NCBI GenBank assembly: GCA_964036195.1
Contig: OZ038458.1
Span: forward strand, 5,828,001-5,892,000
Source of the DNA: Sphaerolaimus hirsutus
Lineage: Eukaryota; Nematoda; Chromadorea; Monhysterida; Sphaerolaimidae
Reading direction: 5' to 3'
Length of the DNA: 64,000 nt
Position 1 is the first letter of the stretch. Every line of letters begins with the position of its first letter. A program made the translations under genes and the position numbers. Under the pieces are notes generated by a model, which was not told the DNA's origin, searched no databases, and saw nothing but the letters and a program-made list of their open reading frames with translations. Below are positions 53,502 to 64,000 of the stretch, one piece after another.

Positions 53502-54175
53502 CATAGGTATGTGTATTCTAGTGCTGTTACCGTTGTACATATTTACATATTTTTCTCCTGTGCGTTTCTGCCCTGCGGGCAGCAAATGCCTGTTGATATG
53601 TGTAGATATCTATTCATTTTCTTACAATAAACGTACTTGGGATTTATTTATTTATCTATTTTTTACATTGAACGGCAAGATTTAGAATGATTGCGCTGTC
53701 GCTCTTATGGTGGGGACTCGGGAACGGGATTACTAATGGAATATTTGTCAACTTAACTCAAAAGGTCTATATGAAGTGCATTGACTTACACTTTTTGGTG
53801 CGGCTCAAAACACTAGCCGAAATTTCGGAAACTGATAAATCTGTTTCAAACACATTTGAGTGTACAATTTTTTTCAAACGAGTGGTATTTGACCATTAAC
53901 AACGACTAAATATCACACCCGGTAGCTTTCCGGACTACCCGCTGCTTTAAAGATATTTAATTGAGCCGGGTTCAAAGCTCTCTTTTACTGATGCCAAATC
54001 TTTGAATTATAAAATATCAATAACAATGCGTCACCCCATATCATGTCAACTTTCAATTTGGTTGAATTTGATGTCAACTCTTCATTGTGTTTTTAGAATT
54101 TCAGAACAATGTTCACCTTTCACGAACTAGCACTGAAAGTAATTAACAACTGACACATAAATACAACATTTGAAG

Positions 54176-55015
54176 TACCGTATTACCTCGAATTATCCCC
54201 CCCATCTCAAAATGGGCTGGGGAAATAATACCATCCCCTCGAAATACCCCCCCCCCCCTTCGGAATGATGTACGTCATGTACCAGGGACGTATCCAGGAT
54301 TTTTGAGCGGGGAGGCTGCTTGTTTACGGAGGCCGGCGAGGGGGGGGGGGGGCTAGAATTTTAGCTACATAGTGGCGGAATGGCGCTAAAGCGCTGGCGC
54401 CATTAGTAGGCGCCACGCCATGGTGCCATTGGCGTTGGCGCCAGCGCCACGGAACGCTGTATATGTATGTAAATATACATACAAAATTGCAAAAAGCACA
54501 ACATTAAGTGTAATTATGACGATTTGCGGCCACATGGCGCAAATCTGATTACAATACTTTATGTCTGGTGAAGAATGCGCGCTTGCGCGCAAAATTTTTT
54601 ACGCTAGCGTTGAAAAAGTCGCATTTTCCGGTCACTTTCTGGTCGCGCGCCGGGAGGGGGGGGGGGGGCTGCAGCCCCCCCCCCCGCCCCCCCCCTGGAT
54701 ACGGCCCTGTCATGTACGTAATAAATACGTCATGTGTGCAATGTACATGATGTATATTACTGCTAATTTGCATTGCAGCTACACATAGACTAGTTTGCGT
54801 AGTTATCTACGTTTTTATGTCCAAATATACCCTGTTTGGACACATTTATTACCTGTTTTGGGTACGCAAATGCCTACTATTTACTACGATCATTATGAAA
54901 ATTTCTGACGAAATAATAAAAAAACCTCGAAAAAAAACCCCTCGAATTAACCGCCCCACAAATTTTGCTGGCGTAATAATAAACCCCCATGGGGGTATTT
55001 CGAGGTAATACGGTA
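54176..55015. mobile_element. TACCGTATTACCTCG element split by a hAT MITE
   Basis: Ends TACCGTATTACCTCGAATTA and TATTTCGAGGTAATACGGTA. It is interrupted by the 54283-54709 element and its TSD, so it is the older insertion. Related to 37789-38180 and 55188-55572. Confidence 0.75.
54283..54709. mobile_element. hAT-type MITE, CAGGGACGTATCCAGG family
   Basis: Perfect 8-bp duplication TCATGTAC (54275-54282 and 54710-54717). Left end CAGGGACGTATCCAGG, right end CCTGGATACGGCCCTG. The interior includes GGCGCCA-rich sequence and TATGTAAATATACATAC. Nested inside the 54176-55015 element. Confidence 0.92.
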
Positions 55016-55187
55016 TCTTCATGATTGATACTGATTGCTGAAAAATACTTTTATCCTGTCATACCCTTTTTTGTGGGGGTGATTAGTTGATTAGGTGAGT
55101 ATTTGGTGGGATTTTTGGTGGGTAGTTTTTGTGGGGGTGGTTTCTCATAAAATGATCAGCTTTAGTCCATAGAAAACATTTTTTAAA

Positions 55188-55572
55188 TACCGTATTTCCT
55201 CGAAATACCCCCAGGGGTTTTATTTTTTCAGAGTGGAAATTTTGAGGGGGGTTTAATTTTTCGCCAGAATTTTTTTAAAATCCCAGTACTAAATTGTCGT
55301 TTGAAACGTATGCAGACGTCGAAAAATGCCACAAAAATCGCCATTTATAAGACTCTATAGACTTGTATAAGTATGTAGACGGTATAAACACTGTTAATGT
55401 TCTCACATAACACAGTCATTGTTTTTAACGTATGTTCTGCATTGCCCGTATGACAAACCATAGCTTTTGTCATTTACGTTCTCTATGCTAAATTTGGGGG
55501 GGTATTTCGAGGGAGGGGGTTATAAGTTCATAGTGGCCATTTTGAGGAGTGGTATTTCGAGGAAATACGGTA
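55188..55572. mobile_element. TACCGTATTTCCTCG MITE, complete
   Basis: TACCGTATTTCCTCGAAATA at the left and its exact complement TATTTCGAGGAAATACGGTA at the right, ending in TA on both sides. The interior matches 37789-38180. 385 bp, non-coding. Confidence 0.88.
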
Positions 55573-56005
55573 CATTAAATTCCCACAAACATTTCAGAAA
55601 AATTTTCCACTTTTAGTTAAGAATTGGCAGCTTGGTTGCACTCAAATTTTCAATTTTTGAGTCAAAACTTATGTCTTGAGTTGATATGAAGAAAATGGGA
55701 AAGTAAATTTGTTAACGTGACAATCGTTAGATATATAATATTTAGATTATTATTTGAATGGAAATCGAGTTTCGATAGTTTTATTTTCGTTAATTTCAAA
55801 TTATAAACAGATACATTTGTATTATACATATTTTTTTTTTTTAGTATTCACAACGGCTGATCTCATTGGCCACCATTTTTTTACACCTGAAATGACGGAT
55901 TAATATGAAAGCACATAAATATCATAAATACTTTTATTTTTCTTATCTGAAGCTTTGTATGTTTTTATGAATATCGTTCAGAAACATTCGACCAGCACAT
56001 CTATG
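55573..56005. other. AT-rich, no feature recognised
   Basis: No gene or repeat could be supported here. Confidence 0.4.
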
Positions 56006-56394
56006 TACCGTATATCATCGAATAAGTCCCCCTTGAATAATTCCCCCTGTTGATCGAGTGAGAGAAAATAACTCCCCCTTGAATAACTCCCCCTCTGTGA
56101 TAGGAGGAAAATAACTCCCCCTTGAATAACTCCCCCCTCTGTGATAGGAGGAAAATATGTCCGGTAAATAAAAAAACCCATCAGTGATGTCAGACAGACA
56201 AAATAAAACTACGCCTGGGCTGCAAATGCAGTGCAATGTGTGAAACGCAAAATACAAAAGAATATTAGCCGACGGCAGCGACAACAGTTACATAATGTCA
56301 TCCTGAGGAAAAATAACTGACCCATGAATAACCCCCCTCAGAAACTCCGACGAAAAAATAATTTCCCGGGGGTCTTAGTCGAGGATATACGGTA
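56006..56394. mobile_element. TACCGTATATCATCG inverted-repeat element
   Basis: Ends TACCGTATATCATCGAATAA and CTTAGTCGAGGATATACGGTA (imperfect inverses), with internal repeats of TAACTCCCCCTTGAATAACT. Belongs to the CGAATAA-type group also seen at 38623-39025. Confidence 0.75.
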
Positions 56395-59300
56395 AATATA
56401 AATCATGTTTTGATCTTGGTTTCACGATTTTCAAAAAATTTCATCAAGTTGAGAAATGACTGATTAACAAATTCAAATCACTTTCACCTCAAAACCAATT
56501 CGAACGTGTCACTTTTTATCCGCTGGTGTGGGAATCCTTTGATCAAAGTACTTCGTTCTGTAAATCCCAATTCATTAACTCTTCCATGGAGCGAATATTG
56601 AAGGTATTTTTCGAAGTGCTGTGTATAGGATTTGGGTGGATTTTGAGAGATTTAAATACATACACATGTTTACAAGTCGATATAGCACATTTAAAATTGA
56701 TCACAGAACCTGATGCAATGCAAAGTGTCACACCTCCGCAAACAAAGTATCCAATAATCAAAAATAATCATCCTTACCACACACTTTGCCTAAAACCACT
56801 CAAAAATACACCCTTTCAACAAATGAAAATAAAAATAAATCCCAATAAGTTACCACTGTCCACCCGCAACTTTATAAAGTTTCCAAAAACTGGGGGCACT
56901 ACATACTTCTTTACATTCCATAGCGCCGCGGGGACACTTTTTTGGGGGTCAAAAGTGTCCTACACGCGGGCCTTGAGCAGTATGGCGATGCAAAGAAGCA
57001 CGCAGGGCACGACCCCAGCTCATTTTGGGAGTTATGTCTCTGCCAGTGTGTATTCTTGATAGTTATGTCCTCGGTTTGGATTGGTGATGGAATGATTGTA
57101 GTAAAATGGCTTCTTGTAGTGGGAATGTGTTTAAATTAGAGATAGGATAATGGGACCTGTTTTTAGTATAATGTGATCGATAGCACACGTTAGAGTGGCA
57201 TCCGAAGTGTAGCGATAGATAAAACTTTCTGCATTGTGGAAAATATTGAAATGCCTGCGACGAGTGGATATAAATACCTATAGTGATGTGATGCTGTTTG
57301 GAAATTTTTAGTTGGAAAATAATGAAGTATTTACGCTGGCCTTTGAAATATGAGCGTTTGCATTTTAACAAATTCTCAGCAAAATCGTGCAATTTGTGAT
57401 TTGCCGATAACATTTGAATTTCCTTTAAACTGTATGTAAGGGGGGGAGGTAACGATAGCGAATTGATTTCGTGATAAGGGGAAATTCTGAAATCCAGCTC
57501 GAAAAAGAGTAATAAGGCAGCAAACATCCAGCCCACAATCCTTATCTGCGGGCGACAATTCAAACTGCGTCAGTTGAACAATTTTTCGCACTTCAAATAA
57601 TGGCCCGCGTGCCGGACACTTTACGGACAATCTTAAGAACAAAAGATCCACCTGAAAATCCTGAAATAACGCCCGCCCCGCGTTCCGTTGATATGGCGCG
57701 CGCGAGCGAATTTTATTATATACGCGGCCGCCGCGGCGGCCGAATATTTTCCTTTTATCTCGGCGGCGCGTGCGCTAGAAACCAGTTTTTCTCCACCCCC
57801 AAAATCCGAAATATTCTACTTAGCACACCTGAAATGCTGGGCGAAATTATCCATTTTCGGGGGCCGCCCCGTTTTTCGGGCTGGGAAAAGTGGGGGGGGG
57901 GGGAGAGCAAAAAAATTGGGAGGAAAAAAAGGCGGGTCGATTTCGCGCGAGCGCGAGCGAAAATTGACCGGTGCGCGGTGAAAATATAAAAGGAATGTGT
58001 TGGAATTGTCGGTTTCGGAATGAAAATAGTGCTAAATTCTGTCTGGTATTCGTTTTTTATCTCTGACTGTTATGCAGTGTGCACAATTGGAAAATTGCCA
58101 AAATTGTTCAAATTTTTCTACACTATCACTCCACAGTGGTTGTAGAGGCCCATTCCACATTGAAAAGTGAAATTGCCTTTTTGAAGACAAATAGTATGCA
58201 ATATCCTTCCCTTGCAATACAATATCCTAAGCTGAAACACGGTGCATTTGCATAAATACAGCGTTTTACAGTGTACACAATTATGTCTGTCCCACCAAAA
58301 AAACGCTCAAAAATGCACCGTTAATCCGTAGTGCAAAGGAAACGCTGCACCGCCGCCCCGTTTCTTGCCAGCCTAGCATGACCGGAGAAAATTCCTTTGC
58401 CCAACAATTGGTCGAATATACAAATATATACATCGAAAATATCGACAAATAGTCGATTTTCGCTTGTAGCGCGATAACAAAAATCGATAGAAAAAATCCC
58501 CCCGAAAATCAAACACTATCCGCCAAAAACAATAGCCGCTTCAAACTTCAAATAGCAGTAGCTTCAAACTTCAAATAGCAGTAGCTTCAAACTTCCAACC
58601 CTCCTTCTAGCCTCACTAAATCCACCAAAACGGGAAGAAAACTCGCAAAATAGTCTGCAAACTGCGACCGCAAAAGTGCCGCAGCGCAGTGCGTATGGCG
58701 CTTTGCACTGCGGCAGGCGTTCGTAGAGCGTTCGGGTAAAATAGGGGCCCTTATGTACGGGGCGCCTGTTATATGGGTACATTTACCCGCGGGTCATGTG
58801 AGGTTTCTCTGTGCAGCTAGTATATATATGTAGTATTTGTGTAGGATAGTATATGTGTACTATACTATGGTTGTGTGAAGGATATTTCGCAGTGTGTGTA
58901 CGAGTTTGGGCACGCGACCCATAAGTATGCGCGCATAAGTAAAGTATGAAGTGCGCGCTGTGAAGCCGCCGCGCGGCCGATTTTGCAAAAGTTCCCTGAT
59001 TTTCAAGGTGGAAAAAGTGCGGCCCCGATTTTCTCACGGTCGCGCCGGTGTGATGCGCGATTGATGGAAAAATGGAACTTTGAGAAAGTCGGAACTTTCG
59101 GGGCGAAATTTACGATCTGTCGCAGTGCAGAGCAGAGTGTACGAAAATCGACTGCGACTGGCTGCGCGCTATTGAGCGGGCCGGGGCCACTTTCCTTATT
59201 TCAATTTCCCACTGTCTGCGCGATTCTTTGCTCAGTAGCCGGCGTCGATCAACGTACCCAGACCCCGGGCCGCGTTCCGACATTCCCGAGCTTATTTTCA

Positions 59301-60606
59301 ACCATACACACTGCAAAAGGCAATGTAAAGCGCCAAATATGGCGCGCTAAAGTCCCGACGCTACTGGGCTGCCGTGCGATCGCATATTTCCCGGCCCGTG
59401 GCAAATATAAATAGAGAGAAGAGGGGGGGGGGGTAGAAAATCGCACGGCGGCATCTTGGCGACAGCTGAGTGCGTCGTTGCTGCGCGATGTACAAATCGC
59501 AGTGCAGCGCGGCGGGCCCAAATTTCGCGCGCCCCACCTAAATACAGTTGCGATCGGGGGGGGGGGGGGAGCCCGGGGTTCTGTTTCACATTTTGTCAAA
59601 GTGTGAGACGAGTTACAAGAGTAGAAAGAAGTTCCGAGAAAATTGTGTAGGATATAGAGTTGCATCCAAGGTAAATATGTGCCAGTTTTTGAATCAACTC
59701 CTTTGACACATTTCTCGATTGTCAAGTCTAGGCGGTCTCTCTCACTTGACACCACTCACAACTGGCTCCTGATCCAAGACAGTAGCCGCTGGTAATATAG
59801 CCCGCCCGCCAAAAGGCGCTTCCCATTCAAACGGCCAGACTACATAGGTAGGCAGGCGCGCGTCCGCGCCACCAAAATCCGAGGGCAGGGGGGGGGGTCA
59901 CTTCTGCCGCCGGGGCGGCGCGGCGGCACTTTCATTCGGCCGTTAACTGTGCCGCATACGCGTTGCCCCGCAGCGCGGCACAAACGAACAGACGTTGCAC
60001 TGCGATCGGGCTTCTCCACAGCCTGAAACCGACACGTGGGGGGGGGTATAAAGGCGGCCGCCGCCTAGAAACCTACCTAGATGGCCCATCTTCGGCGTTT
60101 GTTTTGAGCGGTTGTACAGCGGGGCGGCGGGTTGAGTACAAGTACGCGGCTGAGTACTTTTCAGCCGCGCGTACACTTTGGAAGCGCGGACGCTGCGTAT
60201 ATTATACACACGCGTGCCGCTGCTGCGTCCGGATTTTGGCTGTCTTCCCTCCCCCGCCCCCCCTTTGAATGCGAGCACAGAATTTTGGTGGGGAAGGTTG
60301 TGTGAAGTCGGTTTTATGGTGGAATGGTTTGGGTGGTTTGGGGTGGTGTAAAGGTGGAAAACGGTGTGGATAGGGTGTGCTGTATGTGGAGAAAATGTCA
60401 GTTTCTTAGTGTAGCTTGGTAACAGTTACCACAAGAGCACAGTTTTTCCAACTTCACCTGCTTGTAGGCTTGCATTGAAATTTCTATAGAGAACACTGTC
60501 CACCAGAAAATGTCAAACCATTCATATGCCTGAACGAAAACAAACAACACAAACAAAAGTCTTTTTAATCAAAAACAACACTATGATGTGTGAAAAACGT
60601 ACTAAA

Positions 60607-60608
<2 letters not shown>
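56395..60608. other. no gene recognised
   Basis: 56.4-57.6 kb AT-rich; 57.6-60.3 kb GC-rich with CpG-dense patches, homopolymer G runs and GCGCAGTGC words. The longest open frames (56526-57059 plus, 59249-59755 minus) overlap antisense frames and show no recognisable domain or splice support. Confidence 0.45.

Positions 60609-60659
<51 letters not shown>
60609..60659. repeat. (CA)n microsatellite
   Basis: About 25 uninterrupted CA dinucleotides. Confidence 0.97.
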
Positions 60660-60660
<1 letters not shown>

Positions 60661-60758
60661 TGGAAAAGTTCCCAGCCTATCACTGAACCTCCAAAATATC
60701 ATTGAGGGAAAGTGAACTTATCAACCAAAACTACCTAAAGCGCTGTCACAGTAGGGAA

Positions 60759-60955
60759 GTATACTCGGCGGACAGCACACATAGTATGAAAACCTACCAT
60801 AATTTAATGAATAGAATATTGTGATAAATTTCGTGATTAATTATCCCGTAGTAAAAACGAAATATTATGATGAAAAAAACTGTCTAATGTTTGGTTCATT
60901 ATTCAGATGGGTTATGGTAGGTTTTCATACTAAGTGTGATGTCCGCCGCGTATAC
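60759..60955. mobile_element. 197-bp MITE with ~44-bp terminal repeats
   Basis: GTATACTCGGCGGACAGCAC through ATAGTATGAAAACCTACCAT at the left pairs with ATGGTAGGTTTTCATACTAA through GTCCGCCGCGTATAC at the right. Non-coding centre. Confidence 0.85.
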
Positions 60956-61026
60956 ACATGTAGGCTATACGTTAGAGGGAGGGACATGTAAATATCTGCG
61001 GCAGTTATGCCCGGACTTCAGCAGCT

Positions 61027-61902
61027 CAGAGTTGTTAAAATACCGGTATTTTTGGAAAGCGTAAGCGTAAGCGTAAATACACTTTCCAAATTTTGAGTAT
61101 GGATACTCAAAGCGTAAGGTATTTTTAAAATACCTAGGAAAGCGTAAAAAAAAGCGTAAGCGTAAAAAAATTTTAACTACATTTTTGCTAAGTGAATTCT
61201 TTCAAAATCACGCTCCCAGTGAAATTTTTTGATGTCCACTTTGTAGTCAGCCCTTAGGCTCATTCAATAAATTGGAAATTCATCTGCAGCAACACTAAGC
61301 GGATCGCCGACGTTATGTGAACTTGGCATTTTTTCAATAAAGTCTAAATTTGTATTTGGATATAAGCACATATTGTTCAATGAGAGTAAAAGACACAAGG
61401 TTACTGTCCGAGTCACTGATAATGTCTGCGGAATGTGATAAAGCCACCGGATATGGTCGCTGATGGCCGCCGACACACTGGCAGGCAGCGCCGGTTCCCC
61501 ATCATCAACGGCAGTATACAAACGAGATATCCATATGGGCTTTTGGACAGGTGCCAAGTTCACATAATCTCGGGATTCGGTATTAACCAAACATTCAAAT
61601 TGCGACACAATTTGTAAATGCGTGTGCCGCTATTTCCAGTGCATTACTGCACACACGCAGTCACTTTCTTTTGGTACCCAGTTTCGTTTCAATCACTTTA
61701 GTTTCTGTGGTTTTACACTTTTTCAAAAGCGAAAACCGGACTGTGTGAAAAACGTTTTTACGCTTTTGGTACCCGGGTATTTCGGCTGGGAAAGCGTAAT
61801 AAAGTGTACGGGTATTTTATGAAAGCGTAAGCGTAAGCGTAAGTATAAATACCCATTTACCCGGGTATTTCGGGTAAGCGTAAATACGCTTTCGCAACTC
61901 TG
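61027..61902. mobile_element. element with GTAAGCGTAAGC terminal arrays
   Basis: Ends CAGAGTTG and CAACTCTG are inverses. Next to each end are arrays of AAGCGTAAGCGTAAATAC-type repeats (61058-61170 and 61790-61890). One open frame lies inside (61264-61608, minus). Possibly a hAT-like or unclassified DNA element. Confidence 0.65.
61264..61608 (-). CDS. ORF inside the GTAAGC element, unknown
   Basis: 114-residue open frame with plausible protein composition (no low complexity). It begins MSQFECLVNTESRDYV and ends in DPLSVAADEFPIY. No domain recognised; it could be a fragment of a transposase or a captured exon. An upstream ATG context and splice sites are not clear. Low confidence. Confidence 0.3.
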   Translation of the reverse strand: MSQFECLVNTESRDYVNLAPVQKPIWISRLYTAVDDGEPALPASVSAAISDHIRWLYHIPQTLSVTRTVTLCLLLSLNNMCLYPNTNLDFIEKMPSSHNVGDPLSVAADEFPIY

Positions 61903-63464
61903 CAGCAGCTAACGTTGCAGTACAAAGTTACTTATAGTGAAGTGACTCAAACCCGCAAATACACGCAGCTGTGTAGCTCCGGTACCAGTGTGTACGCAAC
62001 CCACGGCACCCGTGCAGGGTGTATATATGTGTAAAGAGTGTATATTTCGGTGTGTGGACACTGTGTATTGGGCGTGCCGGCTGGCCGCTAAGGCCCGCCA
62101 GTGCAATACGAGAGGTATCGCGGCCGTAGAAATTTGTCCCGGTGCAGCGCCGCCCCGACTGCACGTGTGTCGCCGCGACGAATTTCGGTGCCGCGCAGCC
62201 GTTTTTAGTCCCCCCACAGACATGCGTAATAAGTTTTTTTTGTTAGCTGCCAGTATTGACGTGTGGTTGACACTGGGCCGGTCAATCTTGGTCTTATTTA
62301 CAATGTATTTACATAAATACTGTCTCTTTCCTGTAAATGGAAGTGTGAGTTTCAAATGTTTTCTAAAGTGCGCATCGGTGCTTTTTGGTTTCCTGCGATG
62401 GGTGTTGAAAAGCCCAGTTTTTTTAAAATTGAAGTTTTCGTGTCACAAATTTTTTTCGAGTAGTGCAGCTTATGGGGGGATTAAACAATACGCGCTGTAA
62501 TGCAGGTTGGGTCAGTAGGGCAGCCTGAATGTGGCTGTTTTTAAAAACGATGAAAAATTGAAAAAATATGATGTGGTGAAAAGGGAAGACAAACAACAGC
62601 TGCATCCATTTTCTGTCAATTTGTCTCTTTTGATGGAATACCATTTTTTCCACCAAGTGATTTGTCATGGTGGGTGGTAAATTTATTGTTCAAAAACTGT
62701 TCACAATCTGTTCCAAAATTACACTTACTAGCCAGTCTGAATCTCTTTGGCTGCTTGCTGTTTGTGTCCCCTAGAAAGTGTCTGGAATCTATACAACACA
62801 CTGCCAAATAAGTATACTCAAATGTCAAAGGCTAAAATGGGTACAAAATGATTCAGAAAATTCAACCCATGTCAATTTAAAAATGCAAATCCACTAAAAA
62901 GCCAGATTTGATAATTTTGGTAACCATACCCATTTTTTAACCTTTTCAATTTTCAACACTGATTTTCAATTCATCCTCGCCACTTGTCAAAGTGAGGAAC
63001 TGCACCCAGGTCTGCTGTCAGGCTAGTAAATGGAAATGGAATGCCGAATTGTAAAAAGAGAAAGAAATACAGTTTACCCATGGGAAAGTCATCTGCTCGC
63101 TTCTCCGAGTGAGCAAAGGCCCTATTCAATTTGAAGCATCAAAGGCTGTAAAAGAATGCCCATGGTGTGAAGCGGCTAGACAGAGGAAAATTGTGTCTGG
63201 TCTGGGAATAGTTTACAACGCCAGTAAAACTGAATCTGCGTATTTGGGCATGTGTATGGCTTTTGAATTTTATTGGGAGGCCTGCGTTTTCTATGGGTGA
63301 AAAATCAATGCATTAGCTGATCTTAGAGCAGGGAAACGAGAGATTGAAATGGTCTGATTTTACAACATACGATCACTTTCGACAGCGCCCTACACCCTGC
63401 GGCAAAAAAGCGATAACGCAATGACTGCACTAAAATGAAACTCGACTCAAAAAAGCGCGCAGCA
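61903..63464. other. no gene recognised
   Basis: A short GC-rich patch (61.95-62.2 kb), then AT-rich DNA. Open frames on both strands are unsupported. Confidence 0.4.
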
Positions 63465-63912
63465 CAAGGACGTATCCAGGGGGGGGGGGCGGGGGGGGCT
63501 GCAGCCCCCCCCCTTCCCGGGGTGAGACCTAAAAAGTCCCGTAAAATGCAACTTTTCATGTATATTTTTCTATGTTTCTCAAAAATTTTGCGCGCAAGCG
63601 CGCAATGTCTTCCCGTTGCATTGTATTTTCAGCGGATCGGTCCCTGTAAACAAAGATCCTCGGAAATGAGCATCTTTTTTGCAACTTTCGCTGTATATGT
63701 ATGCATATTTACATACATATAAAGCGGTTCCTGGCGCTGGCGCCAACGCCAATAACGCCATGGTGTGGCGCCTTTGTATGGCGCTAGCGCCAAAACGCCT
63801 TTCCGTCCCTATATAGGGAAAAATTTTAGGGGGGGGGGGCTGAGCCCCCCCCGTTCGCCGGGCTCCGTAAACAAGCAGCCCCCCCCGCTCAAAAATCCTG
63901 GATACGTCCCTG
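63465..63912. mobile_element. hAT-type MITE, CAGGGACGTATCCAGG family, inverted
   Basis: Perfect 8-bp duplication GCGCAGCA (63457-63464 and 63913-63920). Left end CAAGGACGTATCCAGG, right end CCTGGATACGTCCCTG. Long G/C runs inside both ends and GGCGCTAGCGCCA in the middle. Inverted relative to the 34265 and 54283 copies. Confidence 0.92.
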
Positions 63913-64000
63913 GCGCAGCACAAACCCAATGACACCGCACAATGCGCGCATCCAGGTGGCTGCAACATTTTACAGATAAAACGCAAATTCACGTAAAATA

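Noticed and set aside
56526..57059. 177-codon plus-strand ORF
   Set aside because: It mixes hydrophobic and low-complexity parts, overlaps frames on the other strand, and shows no domain, promoter or splice evidence.
59249..60278. Long minus-strand ORFs in GC-rich DNA
   Set aside because: GC-rich sequence has few stops; overlapping frames are equally open and no domain is visible.
39731..64000. Missing mib1 RING and distal ankyrin exons
   Set aside because: I searched by eye for further ankyrin (GxTxLHxAA) and Cys-rich RING patterns on the plus strand and did not find any, so none is claimed.

Overview
This is a eukaryotic, almost certainly arthropod (probably insect) nuclear window. The clearest host gene is a spliced mind bomb 1-type E3 ligase gene (MIB/HERC2 and ankyrin exons, + strand, 30.3-39.7 kb). 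The flanking non-coding DNA is packed with short inverted-repeat transposons, several with perfect 8-bp target-site duplications. I cannot name the species.

About 13-30 kb is a Polinton/Maverick-type virus-like element with mostly intact genes. A minus-strand block (27.4 to 16.0 kb) encodes a protein-primed family B DNA polymerase, an FtsK/A32-like packaging ATPase, two small proteins, a DDE integrase, a one-helix membrane protein, a penton-like minor capsid candidate, a basic core-like protein, a double-jelly-roll major capsid candidate and an adenain-like cysteine protease. Four small plus-strand genes (27.9-29.8 kb) leave the same divergent promoter as the polymerase. A second divergent promoter (14.7-15.0 kb) separates a spliced plus-strand dUTPase-like gene from a minus-strand proline-rich gene with an internal in-frame TGA. 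No terminal inverted repeats were found, so the element ends are unresolved.

At 0-4.2 kb lie a three-exon minus-strand coiled-coil protein, a minus-strand protein of Cys/Pro/Ala octapeptide repeats and a plus-strand spliced gene with a signal peptide. Their divergent intergenic region carries the same promoter motif as the two Polinton promoters: direct repeats of TGACCT-like half-sites with a 2-bp spacer (nuclear-receptor DR2 type) between TATA boxes. The virus-like element, or a related one, may therefore reach the left edge of the window. At 6.2-9.2 kb a ten-exon plus-strand gene predicts a secreted protein with a long PTPCPS repeat. The 9.4-13 kb stretch is mainly tandem and palindromic repeats, with two weak exon candidates.

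The mib1 exons begin only about 300 bp to the right of the Polinton genes. The exons for the first MIB/HERC2 domain, the ZZ finger and the start of the second MIB/HERC2 domain are absent from 0-30.3 kb, so the element either sits in a very large mib1 intron or truncates a mib1 copy. The gene breaks off in phase at 39,730, and its remaining ankyrin and RING exons are not seen in 39.7-64 kb. That stretch looks like intron or intergenic DNA dominated by MITEs, foldbacks and GC-rich segments.
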